A stretch of DNA of 46,243 nucleotides from Candidatus Galligastranaerophilus faecipullorum. Lineage in GTDB: Bacteria > Cyanobacteriota > Vampirovibrionia > Gastranaerophilales > Gastranaerophilaceae. A model generated the notes under the pieces. That model had not been told where the DNA came from and did not search any database. It was given only the letters and a program-made list of their open reading frames with translations. Location of the stretch: NCBI GenBank assembly GCA_018713115.1, contig DVFS01000012.1, forward strand, positions 1 to 46,243, in the 5' to 3' direction. A program made the translations under genes and the position numbers. Positions 22,935-30,547 of this stretch are shown here, piece by piece. The stretch's first letter is position 1. Each line of letters starts with the position of its first letter.

Positions 22935-25256
22935 ATGAAAGATACGAATTTTTCGCACGCATTTACGCTTGCGGAGCTTTTGACCGCCGTGCTTGTGATT
23001 TCAATTATCATGGTGGCGCTTGCGCCTGTTATTACAAAAAGGATGAGCGAAAATGTTTCTGTTGAAACCGACAGAAAAAGAGGGGAAGAAATCTGGACAA
23101 ACCCCGGCACTTACACCTTTAGCGTGCCTGCGGGAATTAACACCGTTGAAATATCCGGCGCAGGCGGCGGCGGAGGCGGTGCGGGCGCCGTTTCAAAAAA
23201 CTATTCTAAAACTTACACAGGCGCTGCCACCCGTACCATTACAGTACCCAAAGGCGTTACAAGAGTGACATTCACCCTGGTTGGCGCAGGCGGCGGAGGC
23301 GGTGCGGGTAATGCCAAAACAAAAAGCGACCCTTGTAAATATCCCTTAACAATTCCTTCGATGGCTGACAGCGGGAAGGATTTGTGTGTAACAAACTTTG
23401 ACCCGCCTATTACAGGTGATAACTGGTCAACTGTAATTAACGTAGGAACTACAACTGTCCGTTCTAACGCCTGTTGGAAAGCTACCGAAAGCAATTATAC
23501 TGCAAGCCCTTCTTCCTGTTCTGCGGTATCATGGCCTTCAGCATCTCCGTATTTTACAGGCGGCGGATGCAAGAAAATGGTTTGTACATATCAAGGCGCT
23601 GTTGATTTTTGTGCATATATTACAAATTGGCCTACTTTTATTAGTGCGGCGGGCACAGGAGAATGTAATATGAGCGGCTGTAATCCGAAAATTACTTACA
23701 GGCTTTTTACAAATACAGAGATTAAAAGACTCATGGCTGAATCAAATTCTTCCAATAACTGGAAGTGGATTTTTGGTAAAGGTCTTGATTTAGCTATGCA
23801 TATGTATGTGGGCACAAGTGTAACGGGTGGGAAGTTTACAAATGCTAATGAAACAATGGGATGTAACTCGCCTATTTCTACCGCCTGTTCAGCATTTAGA
23901 TTGTTTGTAAGCAACGGAAGCGCATGGATGTCAGATGTCTATAGTAGTGATTACTCGAAAATATTGTTTGAAAAAGACGGTTTACATTATGATACATCTA
24001 CATCAGGCACGGGTCAGGTTCGCTGTGTGCGCGAGCTTAACAACTGGGATCAATACTCAGGCGCGGGCGGGGCGAGCGGTGCCAGATTGACGCGGACAAT
24101 AAATGTGGAGCCGGGGGATACGCTTACTTTTGTGACGGGCGCGGGCGGCGCGGGAGGAAATAAAGGCGGCGGCACAGGCGCTCAGGGCGGCTCAACCTGT
24201 GTAGAGCACAAAAGAAACGGCGTTCGATATACAGACCCCGATAATACTTTGAACAACGGTTATTATTGCGCTTATGGCGGATACGGCGGAAGGGGTGCCA
24301 CAACAAGTGCCAACGGCTCGCCCAACTCCACTCTTGCCGCCTGCTCACACACGGACGGGTGTACAAAATCCACAAACGGCGCCTCGGGAGGCACTTCTCA
24401 GGGCGGTAAAGGTTCAAACGGCGGTGCGGGCGCAACTGCTGACACGGGTCAGGGCAATGTTGCAGGTGTCGGTTTTGACGCGGAAAATGAAAGCGCCGGA
24501 GGCGGCGGAGGATATTGCCCCAGAGGCAACAGAACACCCTCTAACTGTCAAAAGGGCGGCAAGGGCTCTGCAGGAAGCTTTACAATAACTTTTGACCAGT
24601 ATGTCCCCGGAGGCGGCGGAGGTGCAGGCGGTGCCGCGGGTACAGATAAAGACGGAAATTATCACCCGATAAAAATGCGTGTTCAGGGCGGCGAAACAGT
24701 AACTTTTACAATAGGCTCGGGCGGTCTTGGCGGACAGTTTTCCACAAACGGCGAGGACGGTCAGGATACCGTTATTGCAACAAGAAATAACCCCGAAGTA
24801 TTTATTTTCGAAGGAGGTCTCGGCGGTAAAACAGGCACTTTTGACGGAAGCTGCGCCTATGATACTTTAGGCTGCGGCAAAGGCGGCGCAGGCGGAAAGG
24901 GCGGCAAGTACCCAAATTACCTTCTAACCCCGTCGTTATTTTCATATTTAACCGCTCCGGCAACAGCTTCCGGTAAAACAGGGGCATTAGATACCAAAGG
25001 TTTTGTCGGAGGCTCGGGCGGCGCTACAGTCTTAAGCCCCTATGGCTCCTGCGGCGGTTTTGAAGTCGATGAGGATACAACCTGTACAAAATACGACGCT
25101 GACGGTAACAGCGGACAAAAACACAATCCTATTACAAATCTCCTCGGTGGCACAGGCGGCGGCGCAGGCGGAACTGATGGTCTGACAGGCGGTTCCGGCG
25201 GCTCGGGCGGCCCGGGGTACATAAGAATAAAATGGGACGAGTCAAATAACGAATAG
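22935..25256 (+). CDS. Large glycine-rich protein with type IV prepilin leader
   Basis: The 773-residue protein opens with a class III prepilin signal: short leader to S-H-A, then F-T-L-A-E-L-L-T-A-V with Glu at +5 and a hydrophobic helix (about residues 10-33). The rest is not a normal pilin. Glycine-rich blocks such as G-A-G-G-G-G-G-G-A-G follow beta-type phrases (T-F-S-V-P-A-G-I-N-T-V, T-I-T-V-P-K-G-V-T-R-V), a style also seen in phage tail-fibre glycine-rich domains. Between about residues 130 and 375 is a cysteine-rich, less glycine-rich insert ending G-Q-V-R-C-V-R-E-L, reminiscent of FISUMP/lectin-like domains. This looks like a surface adhesin or minor pilin, processed by the prepilin peptidase. 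GGAG lies 8 nt before the ATG. Confidence 0.88.
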   Translation: MKDTNFSHAFTLAELLTAVLVISIIMVALAPVITKRMSENVSVETDRKRGEEIWTNPGTYTFSVPAGINTVEISGAGGGGGGAGAVSKNYSKTYTGAATRTITVPKGVTRVTFTLVGAGGGGGAGNAKTKSDPCKYPLTIPSMADSGKDLCVTNFDPPITGDNWSTVINVGTTTVRSNACWKATESNYTASPSSCSAVSWPSASPYFTGGGCKKMVCTYQGAVDFCAYITNWPTFISAAGTGECNMSGCNPKITYRLFTNTEIKRLMAESNSSNNWKWIFGKGLDLAMHMYVGTSVTGGKFTNANETMGCNSPISTACSAFRLFVSNGSAWMSDVYSSDYSKILFEKDGLHYDTSTSGTGQVRCVRELNNWDQYSGAGGASGARLTRTINVEPGDTLTFVTGAGGAGGNKGGGTGAQGGSTCVEHKRNGVRYTDPDNTLNNGYYCAYGGYGGRGATTSANGSPNSTLAACSHTDGCTKSTNGASGGTSQGGKGSNGGAGATADTGQGNVAGVGFDAENESAGGGGGYCPRGNRTPSNCQKGGKGSAGSFTITFDQYVPGGGGGAGGAAGTDKDGNYHPIKMRVQGGETVTFTIGSGGLGGQFSTNGEDGQDTVIATRNNPEVFIFEGGLGGKTGTFDGSCAYDTLGCGKGGAGGKGGKYPNYLLTPSLFSYLTAPATASGKTGALDTKGFVGGSGGATVLSPYGSCGGFEVDEDTTCTKYDADGNSGQKHNPITNLLGGTGGGAGGTDGLTGGSGGSGGPGYIRIKWDESNNE

Positions 25257-25322
25257 ACAAGTCTTAAAAACCATTTACGAATAGTTATCTTGCGAATTTT
25301 ATTTTTTGTAATTTTCGTATCA

Positions 25323-25358
25323 GGGGTGCACTCCAGGTAAAACCGCACCCCGTTTTTT
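25323..25358 (+). terminator. Terminator of the glycine-rich prepilin gene
   Basis: GGGGTGC and GCACCCC form a 7-bp GC-rich stem with a 15-nt loop, followed by GTTTTTTT. It is about 65 bp past the stop codon. Confidence 0.92.
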
Positions 25359-25360
25359 TA

Positions 25361-25605
25361 CGAGCGCCGCTCGAATCGTGACGCGACGCGTCCGATGAGC
25401 GCAAGCGAGTCTTGAGGATGTCGCTTCAGTTGCAGGCGAAGAATGAGCCGTACAAATGAAGCGTGCACAGGCGGCGTAGTAAAATCAAGTCTTGAAAAGA
25501 CTTAGATTTTCAAGCTGACCAGAAGAGCCCGTGCGGGAGGGCGAAGAGCCCTGCCGACAGCCCGACACCGGACTAAATGCGAAGCCTGAGTGAAATGCGG
25601 GCAGT
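25361..25605. other. GC-rich, hairpin-dense non-coding spacer
   Basis: The gap between the prepilin gene and the convergent NimA-like gene (25257-25611) holds no convincing gene. After the terminator comes about 245 bp that is visibly richer in G and C than other spacers here. It contains CGAGC/GCTCG, GACGCG/CGCGTC with a one-base centre, CGCTTCA/TGAAGCG, a 13-bp hairpin at 25481-25510 (AAAATC plus AAGTCTT against AAGACTT plus GATTTT with one bulge) and AGGGC/GCCCT at 25538-25552. It may be a structured RNA, a repeat element or a remnant. I recognise no known RNA family. Confidence 0.5.
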
Positions 25606-25611
25606 TCTTGT

Positions 25612-26088
25612 TCAGCTTTCATTTACAAGTTTTCCGCTCATATGCTCTATTGTAAGCTCAAGGCATAAAACGCGGTCTTTAAATTTATTAATTTCATCTT
25701 CAATATACTGCGTATCTGCGGGAAATCTGCGGGCGAGGTTTTTGCATATATCTATTGTTTTTTGCATGTCTTTGACAATTTTTATCCGCCCGAAAACAAT
25801 AACGCTTTTAATGTTTAACGACCATTCGCCTTCTTTTTTATAACCTTTGTCATACACGCACAGCGACACTTTGTCGTGTTTTTTAATCGAGTCGATTTTG
25901 TGCCCTTCTTTTGCGCCGTGAAAGTATATTTTATTGTCATCGGGATTGTACCAGAAGTTAACAGGCAGACCGTAGGGGTAGTCATTGTCGCCAAGAACGC
26001 TCAATACTGCGCGCACTTCGCTTTGAAGAATATCTATGCACTCTTGTTTTTCAAGCTGCTGTTTAAATCTTCTCATTTCTCTAAACAT
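25612..26088 (-). CDS. NimA-like pyridoxamine 5'-phosphate oxidase-fold flavoprotein
   Basis: Members of this split-barrel family bind FMN and reduce small molecules; the Nim branch is linked to 5-nitroimidazole inactivation in anaerobes. I start at the ATG preceded by GGAGG at 8 nt, giving 158 residues. A longer frame adds 35 residues with no ribosome site. The N-terminus M-F-R-E-M-R-R-F-K-Q-Q-L-E and the motif Y-P-Y-G-L-P-V-N-F-W-Y (about residues 34-44) are typical, as is K-I-Y-F-H-G-A-K-E-G-H-K. Late residues I-E-H-M-S-G-K complete the family. Physiological substrate is unknown, and a general flavin reductase is equally possible. Confidence 0.88.
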   Translation of the reverse strand: MFREMRRFKQQLEKQECIDILQSEVRAVLSVLGDNDYPYGLPVNFWYNPDDNKIYFHGAKEGHKIDSIKKHDKVSLCVYDKGYKKEGEWSLNIKSVIVFGRIKIVKDMQKTIDICKNLARRFPADTQYIEDEINKFKDRVLCLELTIEHMSGKLVNES

Positions 26089-26149
26089 TGGTTTGTCCTC
26101 CGTATATATAATTATAATATTATAAATAAGGAATGCGTTTTGTCTGTTT

Positions 26150-26316
26150 GAAAATTTCAACGGGGTACAAGCTCTGTAAAAAATTTTCGGCACTAAATTT
26201 GCAGTGTAGTCCAGTTACGGGCTAACGGCAAGGCTCCCCGCCTTCCCGTACGCCCTTACATCCTTCTGCCTGCTCGTAAATTTCAACGGAACACAAGCTC
26301 TGTCAAGAAAATTTAC
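26150..26316. repeat. Twin hairpin element with near-identical loops
   Basis: Two copies (26150-26188 and 26276-26316) lie 87 bp apart in the same orientation. Each has 8-bp AT-rich arms, GAAAATTT/AAATTTTC in the first and GTAAATTT/AAATTTAC in the second. The arms enclose a loop that begins CAACGG and contains ACAAGCTCTGT in both. The arms differ at one base pair and the change is compensated on both sides, which argues for selection on the folded form. Between them lie the smaller arms AAGGC/GCCTT. The second copy covers the stop codon of the multi-GntR gene. Confidence 0.65.
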
Positions 26317-27470
26317 TTCTCAGGTTTTTTTACTTTGATAACATCAGGGTTCAGTGCAAGCCATCTGAATGCTTCGGGGTCTTTTTGGGGCATTTCCAGA
26401 ATGAAAACACCGCCGTATTTACCCCTTTGGGCAATCAAATAACCCTCTTCACAAAGTATTGAAACAGCACGCTTAATTGTATTTGTACTTACATTTAAAA
26501 TGTCTGCAAGTTTTTTCATTGAGGGGATTTTGTCGCCTGATTCATGGTTTTGAATAATGTATTTTTTAAGCGCTTCAAGGGTTGTTTCCCAGCTGTAAAG
26601 ATAAGTTTTTTGCAATGCTGCTCCCTGCGTGCCGCTCATAAAGAGAGATTTCTCCTCTCTTTCTTTTTGCTTTTGAATTTTTTGCGGGTCATTGAGGTAA
26701 ATTGTACCGTAGCGTCCGCGCCTTGAGAGTATGATTTTTTGCTCCTTAAGTATGCCTGCAGCCTCATTTACGGTTCTTATACTGACATGGAACATCTTTG
26801 CAAAGGCTTCATTGGGCAGAATTTTATCCCCCGTATTAAAATTAGCGGCGATATAATTTTTCATTTTATCAGCCGTTTTTTTAATAAGATTAACATTCTC
26901 AACTGCGTGAACAGGGGTGGTATCATATGTATTAAAATCAATTTTTTTCTTTAAAATTCTTGAAATTTTGTTACCCTTAACGGAAAATCTTTCAATAACA
27001 CCATCCCTTTCAAGCGTCATAAGCGCAAGCCGCACAGTGTTTGTATGTGCCGAGAGTATAAGAGAAAAGTCATTTACATCGGGCAGGGCGGCACCAGGCT
27101 TGATTTTATTTTCAATAATATATTTTTTTATTGCTTCAAGCGCTGCGTCTTTTTTGGAAATCATCTTTTCAAAAGTTTTTTCGTCCGAGAGAGGGTTCTT
27201 TATCAGAGTGCCCACAGATTGCTTGGATTCAAAATAGCCCATATCCTCGGCTTCCCGTATGGCATTTTGCACAGTACCCGTACTGACTCCCAGATATATT
27301 GCAAGCTGCGACTTTAGAGGCAGGAGCATGCCATATTCAATATCTCCTGTTTTAATTGCACTTGTAACCCAGCTTATAAGCCATTTGAGCACAATTTTTT
27401 CTTTTGGCCGTGTTGAATTTCCATAATCAGGCTTGGGAAAATTAATTTGTGTGATTCTATTTTTTTTCAT
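26313..27470 (-). CDS. Regulator with four tandem GntR-type winged helices
   Basis: The 385-residue protein has no recognisable effector domain. Instead four GntR-like winged helix-turn-helix units can be read. Unit 1 covers residues 28-90 (L-P-L-K-S-Q-L-A-I-Y-L-G-V-S-T-G-T-V) and unit 2 covers 108-172 (L-I-L-S-A-H-T-N-T-V-R-L-A-L). Unit 3 covers 196-259 (L-P-N-E-A-F-A-K-M-F-H-V-S-I-R-T-V) and unit 4 covers 296-358 (I-P-S-M-K-K-L-A-D-I-L-N-V-S-T-N-T-I). Each is followed by a wing; units 3 and 4 share R-R-G-R-Y-G / Q-R-G-K-Y-G. Standard GntR regulators have one such domain plus FCD or UTRA. It is divergent from rubrerythrin across a 117-bp gap, so that gene is a candidate target. Confidence 0.88.
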   Translation of the reverse strand: MKKNRITQINFPKPDYGNSTRPKEKIVLKWLISWVTSAIKTGDIEYGMLLPLKSQLAIYLGVSTGTVQNAIREAEDMGYFESKQSVGTLIKNPLSDEKTFEKMISKKDAALEAIKKYIIENKIKPGAALPDVNDFSLILSAHTNTVRLALMTLERDGVIERFSVKGNKISRILKKKIDFNTYDTTPVHAVENVNLIKKTADKMKNYIAANFNTGDKILPNEAFAKMFHVSIRTVNEAAGILKEQKIILSRRGRYGTIYLNDPQKIQKQKEREEKSLFMSGTQGAALQKTYLYSWETTLEALKKYIIQNHESGDKIPSMKKLADILNVSTNTIKRAVSILCEEGYLIAQRGKYGGVFILEMPQKDPEAFRWLALNPDVIKVKKPEK

Positions 27471-27528
27471 AATGCAGTATTTTGTTTTTATAATTATATA
27501 ACATTATAAAAAGCAAACAATATTTTTT

Positions 27529-27557
27529 TTGACAAGTGACGGGCAAAAATGTATGCT
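27529..27557 (+). promoter_or_regulatory. Sigma-70-type promoter of rubrerythrin
   Basis: A perfect TTGACA is followed, 17 bp later, by TATGCT. Transcription would start about 25 bp before the rubrerythrin ATG. Because the promoter overlaps an upstream in-frame ATG at 27549, that codon cannot be the usual start. Confidence 0.85.
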
Positions 27558-27587
27558 GAAAAGATACACAAAAAAGGAGCCTGTAAT

Positions 27588-28145
27588 ATGGAAGCAATGC
27601 AAAAAGAATTAAAAGGTACAAAAACCGAAAAGAACCTTCTTGAGGCATTTTTAGGTGAGTCGGGCGCAAGAAACAAGTATACATACTTTGCCTCCGCTGC
27701 AAAAAAAGACGGTTATGTACAGATTTCAAAAGTTTTTGAAGAAACCGCAAACAACGAAAAAGAGCACGCCAAAATCTGGTTTAAACTTTTAAACGGAGGC
27801 TCGATAGGCACTACAATCGAAAATTTAAAAGAAGCGGCGCAGGGAGAAAATTACGAATGGACACAAATGTATGCGCAATTTGCAAAGGAAGCAAGAGAAG
27901 AGGGCTTTGAGAAAATTGCTTTTCTTTTTGAAAAAGTCGCAGCAATTGAAAAACACCATGAGGAAAGATACAAAAAACTTCTTGAAAATGTCGAGAAGGG
28001 AAAAGTATTTAAAAAAGAGCAAAAGGTTGTCTGGGAATGTGCCAACTGCGGTTTTAGATATGAAGGCGAAGGCGCAATTGAAACCTGCCCCGTTTGTTCA
28101 CACCCGAAATCATTCTTCTTTGTGGTTGAACAAAAATATGACTAA
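27588..28145 (+). CDS. rbr: Rubrerythrin
   Basis: Rubrerythrin reduces hydrogen peroxide in anaerobes. The 185-residue protein has a four-helix di-iron domain with E-x-x-H-type ligands ([10 protein letters not shown] around residue 49, and [11 protein letters not shown] later) and a C-terminal rubredoxin-like domain with two cysteine pairs (W-E-C-A-N-C-G-F and C-P-V-C). The start is the ATG with AAGGAG 8 nt upstream; the earlier ATG overlaps the promoter. It is divergent from the four-GntR regulator and ends at a strong terminator, so it is monocistronic. Its presence indicates an oxygen-avoiding lifestyle. Confidence 0.96.
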   Translation: MEAMQKELKGTKTEKNLLEAFLGESGARNKYTYFASAAKKDGYVQISKVFEETANNEKEHAKIWFKLLNGGSIGTTIENLKEAAQGENYEWTQMYAQFAKEAREEGFEKIAFLFEKVAAIEKHHEERYKKLLENVEKGKVFKKEQKVVWECANCGFRYEGEGAIETCPVCSHPKSFFFVVEQKYD

Positions 28146-28150
28146 AGGAA

Positions 28151-28177
28151 AAGGGGCTCGTCGCCCCTTTCTTTTTT
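28151..28177 (+). terminator. Terminator of rubrerythrin
   Basis: GGGGC and GCCCC (extended by A/T pairs on each side) close a 5-nt loop TCGTC and are followed by TTTCTTTTTT. It starts only a few bases after the stop codon. Confidence 0.93.
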
Positions 28178-28198
28178 ACAAGACAAAAAATAAAATTT

Positions 28199-29152
28199 TT
28201 ATATGCGTACAAATGTTGAAACACAACTAAAACTGCGGACTTTTTCGCAAACCCAGCCGCCGCCTCCGGGACCGTCGTATGCTCCGCTTGAATTTGAAGT
28301 ATTGCCTTCTATAGTATGTATACCCTCGGAATCCACTTTCGTAACAATACCGATGTGGCCTTCGGAGTTCATAATAAGTAAATCGCCCGGCTTTGCCTGA
28401 CTCGGGTCGGTAAATGCTCTGCCATTTTGTCTTGCCCATTGAGCAATACTGGGGCAATAAGCATGGTTTATGGAATCATACCCCTCGGGTACAAGTCCGG
28501 CTTTAGAAAGGCAATAGTATACAAAATCCGCACACCATGCTCCCGAGTGGAATCCTGTGGCACTCATCATGCCTGACATATCAGCGGCACTTTTTCCCGC
28601 AAACTGGAGTGCAAAATTAACCGCAGCGGAAGAACTTGTCCCCGCAACGGAAGAAGCGCCGCCCGTCAGCGAACCAAGCGACGATAAAATGCTTGAATAG
28701 GAGCCCGATGTGTTCATTGTACCTATTTGAGAAAGCATTTTATCCATAAAAGCGCTCAAGCCGCCGCCGTTTATGGCTTTTGAAAATTTTCTCTGGTTAA
28801 TACCTGCCGAGCTTACACCTATGGCCTCCTGACCGGACAGTCTGCCGTTACCGTCAGTATCATAAGCTGCAAAAGTTGTTTCAATACCGCGATTTTTCAG
28901 CCTTTCAAAAAATGCTTTGTTTTCGCCCTTAAGACCTTCTTCAATTTTGGCAGTGTATTCAGTTAAATCACATCCTGCCAGAAAACGCGTATCGATAGCG
29001 CAGTCCTCGGAAGTTTGAGAAGCGGAAGAAACGGAATTTTGTGCAGACGTGTTTGTATCGGAAGCAGAAGCATTTGAAGCACCTGCGCTTGAAACTGCAG
29101 TTTGTACATCTTGCAATAAATTTGATAAATCGCCTGAAAGTCCTACTGTCAT
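28199..29152 (-). CDS. EF-hand plus CHAP-domain peptidoglycan hydrolase-like protein
   Basis: The 317-residue protein has a Ser/Ala/Asn-rich N-terminal stretch (about residues 20-50). A single canonical EF-hand loop D-T-D-G-N-G-R-L-S-G-Q-E follows at 98-109, then a second low-complexity Ser/Gly region. The C-terminal part is a CHAP-type cysteine amidase domain with the proposed catalytic Cys207 in G-A-W-C-A-D-F-V and His266 in E-G-H-I-G-I-V. The family cuts peptide bonds in peptidoglycan or glutathionylspermidine-like amides. No Sec signal peptide is seen, so an unusual export route or intracellular role is open. Calcium could control activity. It stands alone upstream of nothing obvious. Confidence 0.85.
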   Translation of the reverse strand: MTVGLSGDLSNLLQDVQTAVSSAGASNASASDTNTSAQNSVSSASQTSEDCAIDTRFLAGCDLTEYTAKIEEGLKGENKAFFERLKNRGIETTFAAYDTDGNGRLSGQEAIGVSSAGINQRKFSKAINGGGLSAFMDKMLSQIGTMNTSGSYSSILSSLGSLTGGASSVAGTSSSAAVNFALQFAGKSAADMSGMMSATGFHSGAWCADFVYYCLSKAGLVPEGYDSINHAYCPSIAQWARQNGRAFTDPSQAKPGDLLIMNSEGHIGIVTKVDSEGIHTIEGNTSNSSGAYDGPGGGGWVCEKVRSFSCVSTFVRI

Positions 29153-29239
29153 ATCTGCGCTCGTTATCTACCTTATATATATAAAGTATATACGTATACG
29201 CAAATTGCAGGGATTTAAATATTTTTACATTTCTTCACA

Positions 29240-30547
29240 TTAAAGAGTTTTTCTGCCTATGCAATGATACTCAAACCCGTATTCTTTAAGTATTTCCGGG
29301 TCATACTGGTTTCTTCCGTCAAAAATTACAGGAGCTTTGAGATTTTCTTTCATTTTAGCAAAATCCGGCATTCTAAACTCGTGCCACTCTGTTAAAAGCA
29401 AAAGCGCGTCAGCGTCTAAAAGCGCCTCATAAGAGGTTTTAGAGTACTCAATTGAGTCTTTAAAGATTTTTTTTGCCTCATCAAACGCCTTGGGGTCAAA
29501 GGCTTTAATTTTTGCACCGCAGTCTAATAAAGTATTTATAATTGTTATTGAGGGAGCTTCCCTCATATCGCTTGTCTGCGGCTTAAAAGAAAGTCCCCAG
29601 ACCCCGAAAGTTTTACCTTTTAAATTGTTATTAAACCTTTTTAATATTTTATCCGTAAAAACTTTTCTCTGCCTAAGGTTAGTGTCATATGCCGCTTTCA
29701 GCACTACAGGGTCAATACCTGAATCGTTTGCGGTATTTATGAGGGCTTTTAAATCCTTGGGAAAACAGCTTCCGCCAAAACCTATGCCCGCGTAAAAAAA
29801 CTTTGAGCCTATTCTTCTGTCGGCACAAACCGCGTTTTTAACCATTAGAGCATCAGCGCCTGTTTTTTCACAAATATTGGCTATTTCGTTAATATAAGAA
29901 ATTTTTAGGGCAAGAAAGGAATTAGCCGCATATTTTGCCATCTCCGCAGATTTTATATCCATTATCATTACCGGATTTCCGTTTAGTGTATGAGGCGCAT
30001 AAAGCTCCTGCATGATTTTTGTTGCACGGGGCGAATCGGAACCGATTACCACCCTGTCGGGCTTTAAAAAATCTTCAACCGCGGCACCCTGCTTTAAAAA
30101 CTCGGGATTTGAAACAATATCAAAATCAACATCTGTTACGGATTTTATCAAATCGCGGATTTTGTACCCCGTGCCGACAGGAACGGTCGATTTGTTAACA
30201 ATTATCTTATAGTTGTCAAGGCAGCCCGCTATTTCGCGCGCCGTTTCATAAACCGAACTTAGATCCGCACAGCCGTTTTTATCTTCGGGAGTACCCACGG
30301 CAATAAAACAGATTTGCGATTTCTTAACCGCATCTTTTAAATCGCAGGAGAAGAAAAGCCTCCCTTTTGATGAGTTAAAAGCAACTAAATCATCAAGGAG
30401 AGGTTCATATATAGGAATAATTCCGTTTTTCAGTTTTTCAATTTTATCGGCGTCTTTATCAACACAAATAACACTGTTGCCCATCTGCGCAAGACAGGCG
30501 CCCGCAACAAGACCGACATATCCGGTGCCTATTACACAGACTTTCAT
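29240..30547 (-). CDS. ugd: UDP-glucose 6-dehydrogenase
   Basis: The enzyme oxidises UDP-glucose to UDP-glucuronate with two NAD. The 435-residue length is standard. An N-terminal Rossmann motif [10 protein letters not shown] (residues 7-16), conserved Lys205 in A-E-M-A-K-Y-A-A-N, and catalytic Cys261 in F-G-G-S-C-F-P-K-D are all intact. GDP-mannose dehydrogenases share these motifs, but the neighbour makes UDP-glucuronate decarboxylation the natural next step. It overlaps that gene by 4 nt on the same strand. Together they should supply UDP-xylose for surface polysaccharides. Confidence 0.95.
   Translation of the reverse strand: MKVCVIGTGYVGLVAGACLAQMGNSVICVDKDADKIEKLKNGIIPIYEPLLDDLVAFNSSKGRLFFSCDLKDAVKKSQICFIAVGTPEDKNGCADLSSVYETAREIAGCLDNYKIIVNKSTVPVGTGYKIRDLIKSVTDVDFDIVSNPEFLKQGAAVEDFLKPDRVVIGSDSPRATKIMQELYAPHTLNGNPVMIMDIKSAEMAKYAANSFLALKISYINEIANICEKTGADALMVKNAVCADRRIGSKFFYAGIGFGGSCFPKDLKALINTANDSGIDPVVLKAAYDTNLRQRKVFTDKILKRFNNNLKGKTFGVWGLSFKPQTSDMREAPSITIINTLLDCGAKIKAFDPKAFDEAKKIFKDSIEYSKTSYEALLDADALLLLTEWHEFRMPDFAKMKENLKAPVIFDGRNQYDPEILKEYGFEYHCIGRKTL

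Noticed and set aside
24124-24588. Open frames on either strand inside the glycine-rich prepilin gene
   Set aside because: They are frame shadows of GGC/GGA-rich codons, with low-complexity arginine- or alanine-rich products and no ribosome site.
25577-25843. Plus-strand open frame across the 3' end of the NimA-like gene
   Set aside because: It is antisense to a well-supported gene and has no recognisable product.
26089-26193. Longer start for the NimA-like gene
   Set aside because: GGAGG is positioned for the ATG at 26088; the extension has no ribosome site and looks like AT-rich leader.
26190-26275. tRNA-like or small RNA gene between the twin hairpins
   Set aside because: The arms AAGGC/GCCTT form one short stem only; no cloverleaf or anticodon loop can be drawn.
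27549-27587. Longer start for rubrerythrin
   Set aside because: The codon overlaps the -10 box of a near-consensus promoter, so it would not be transcribed.
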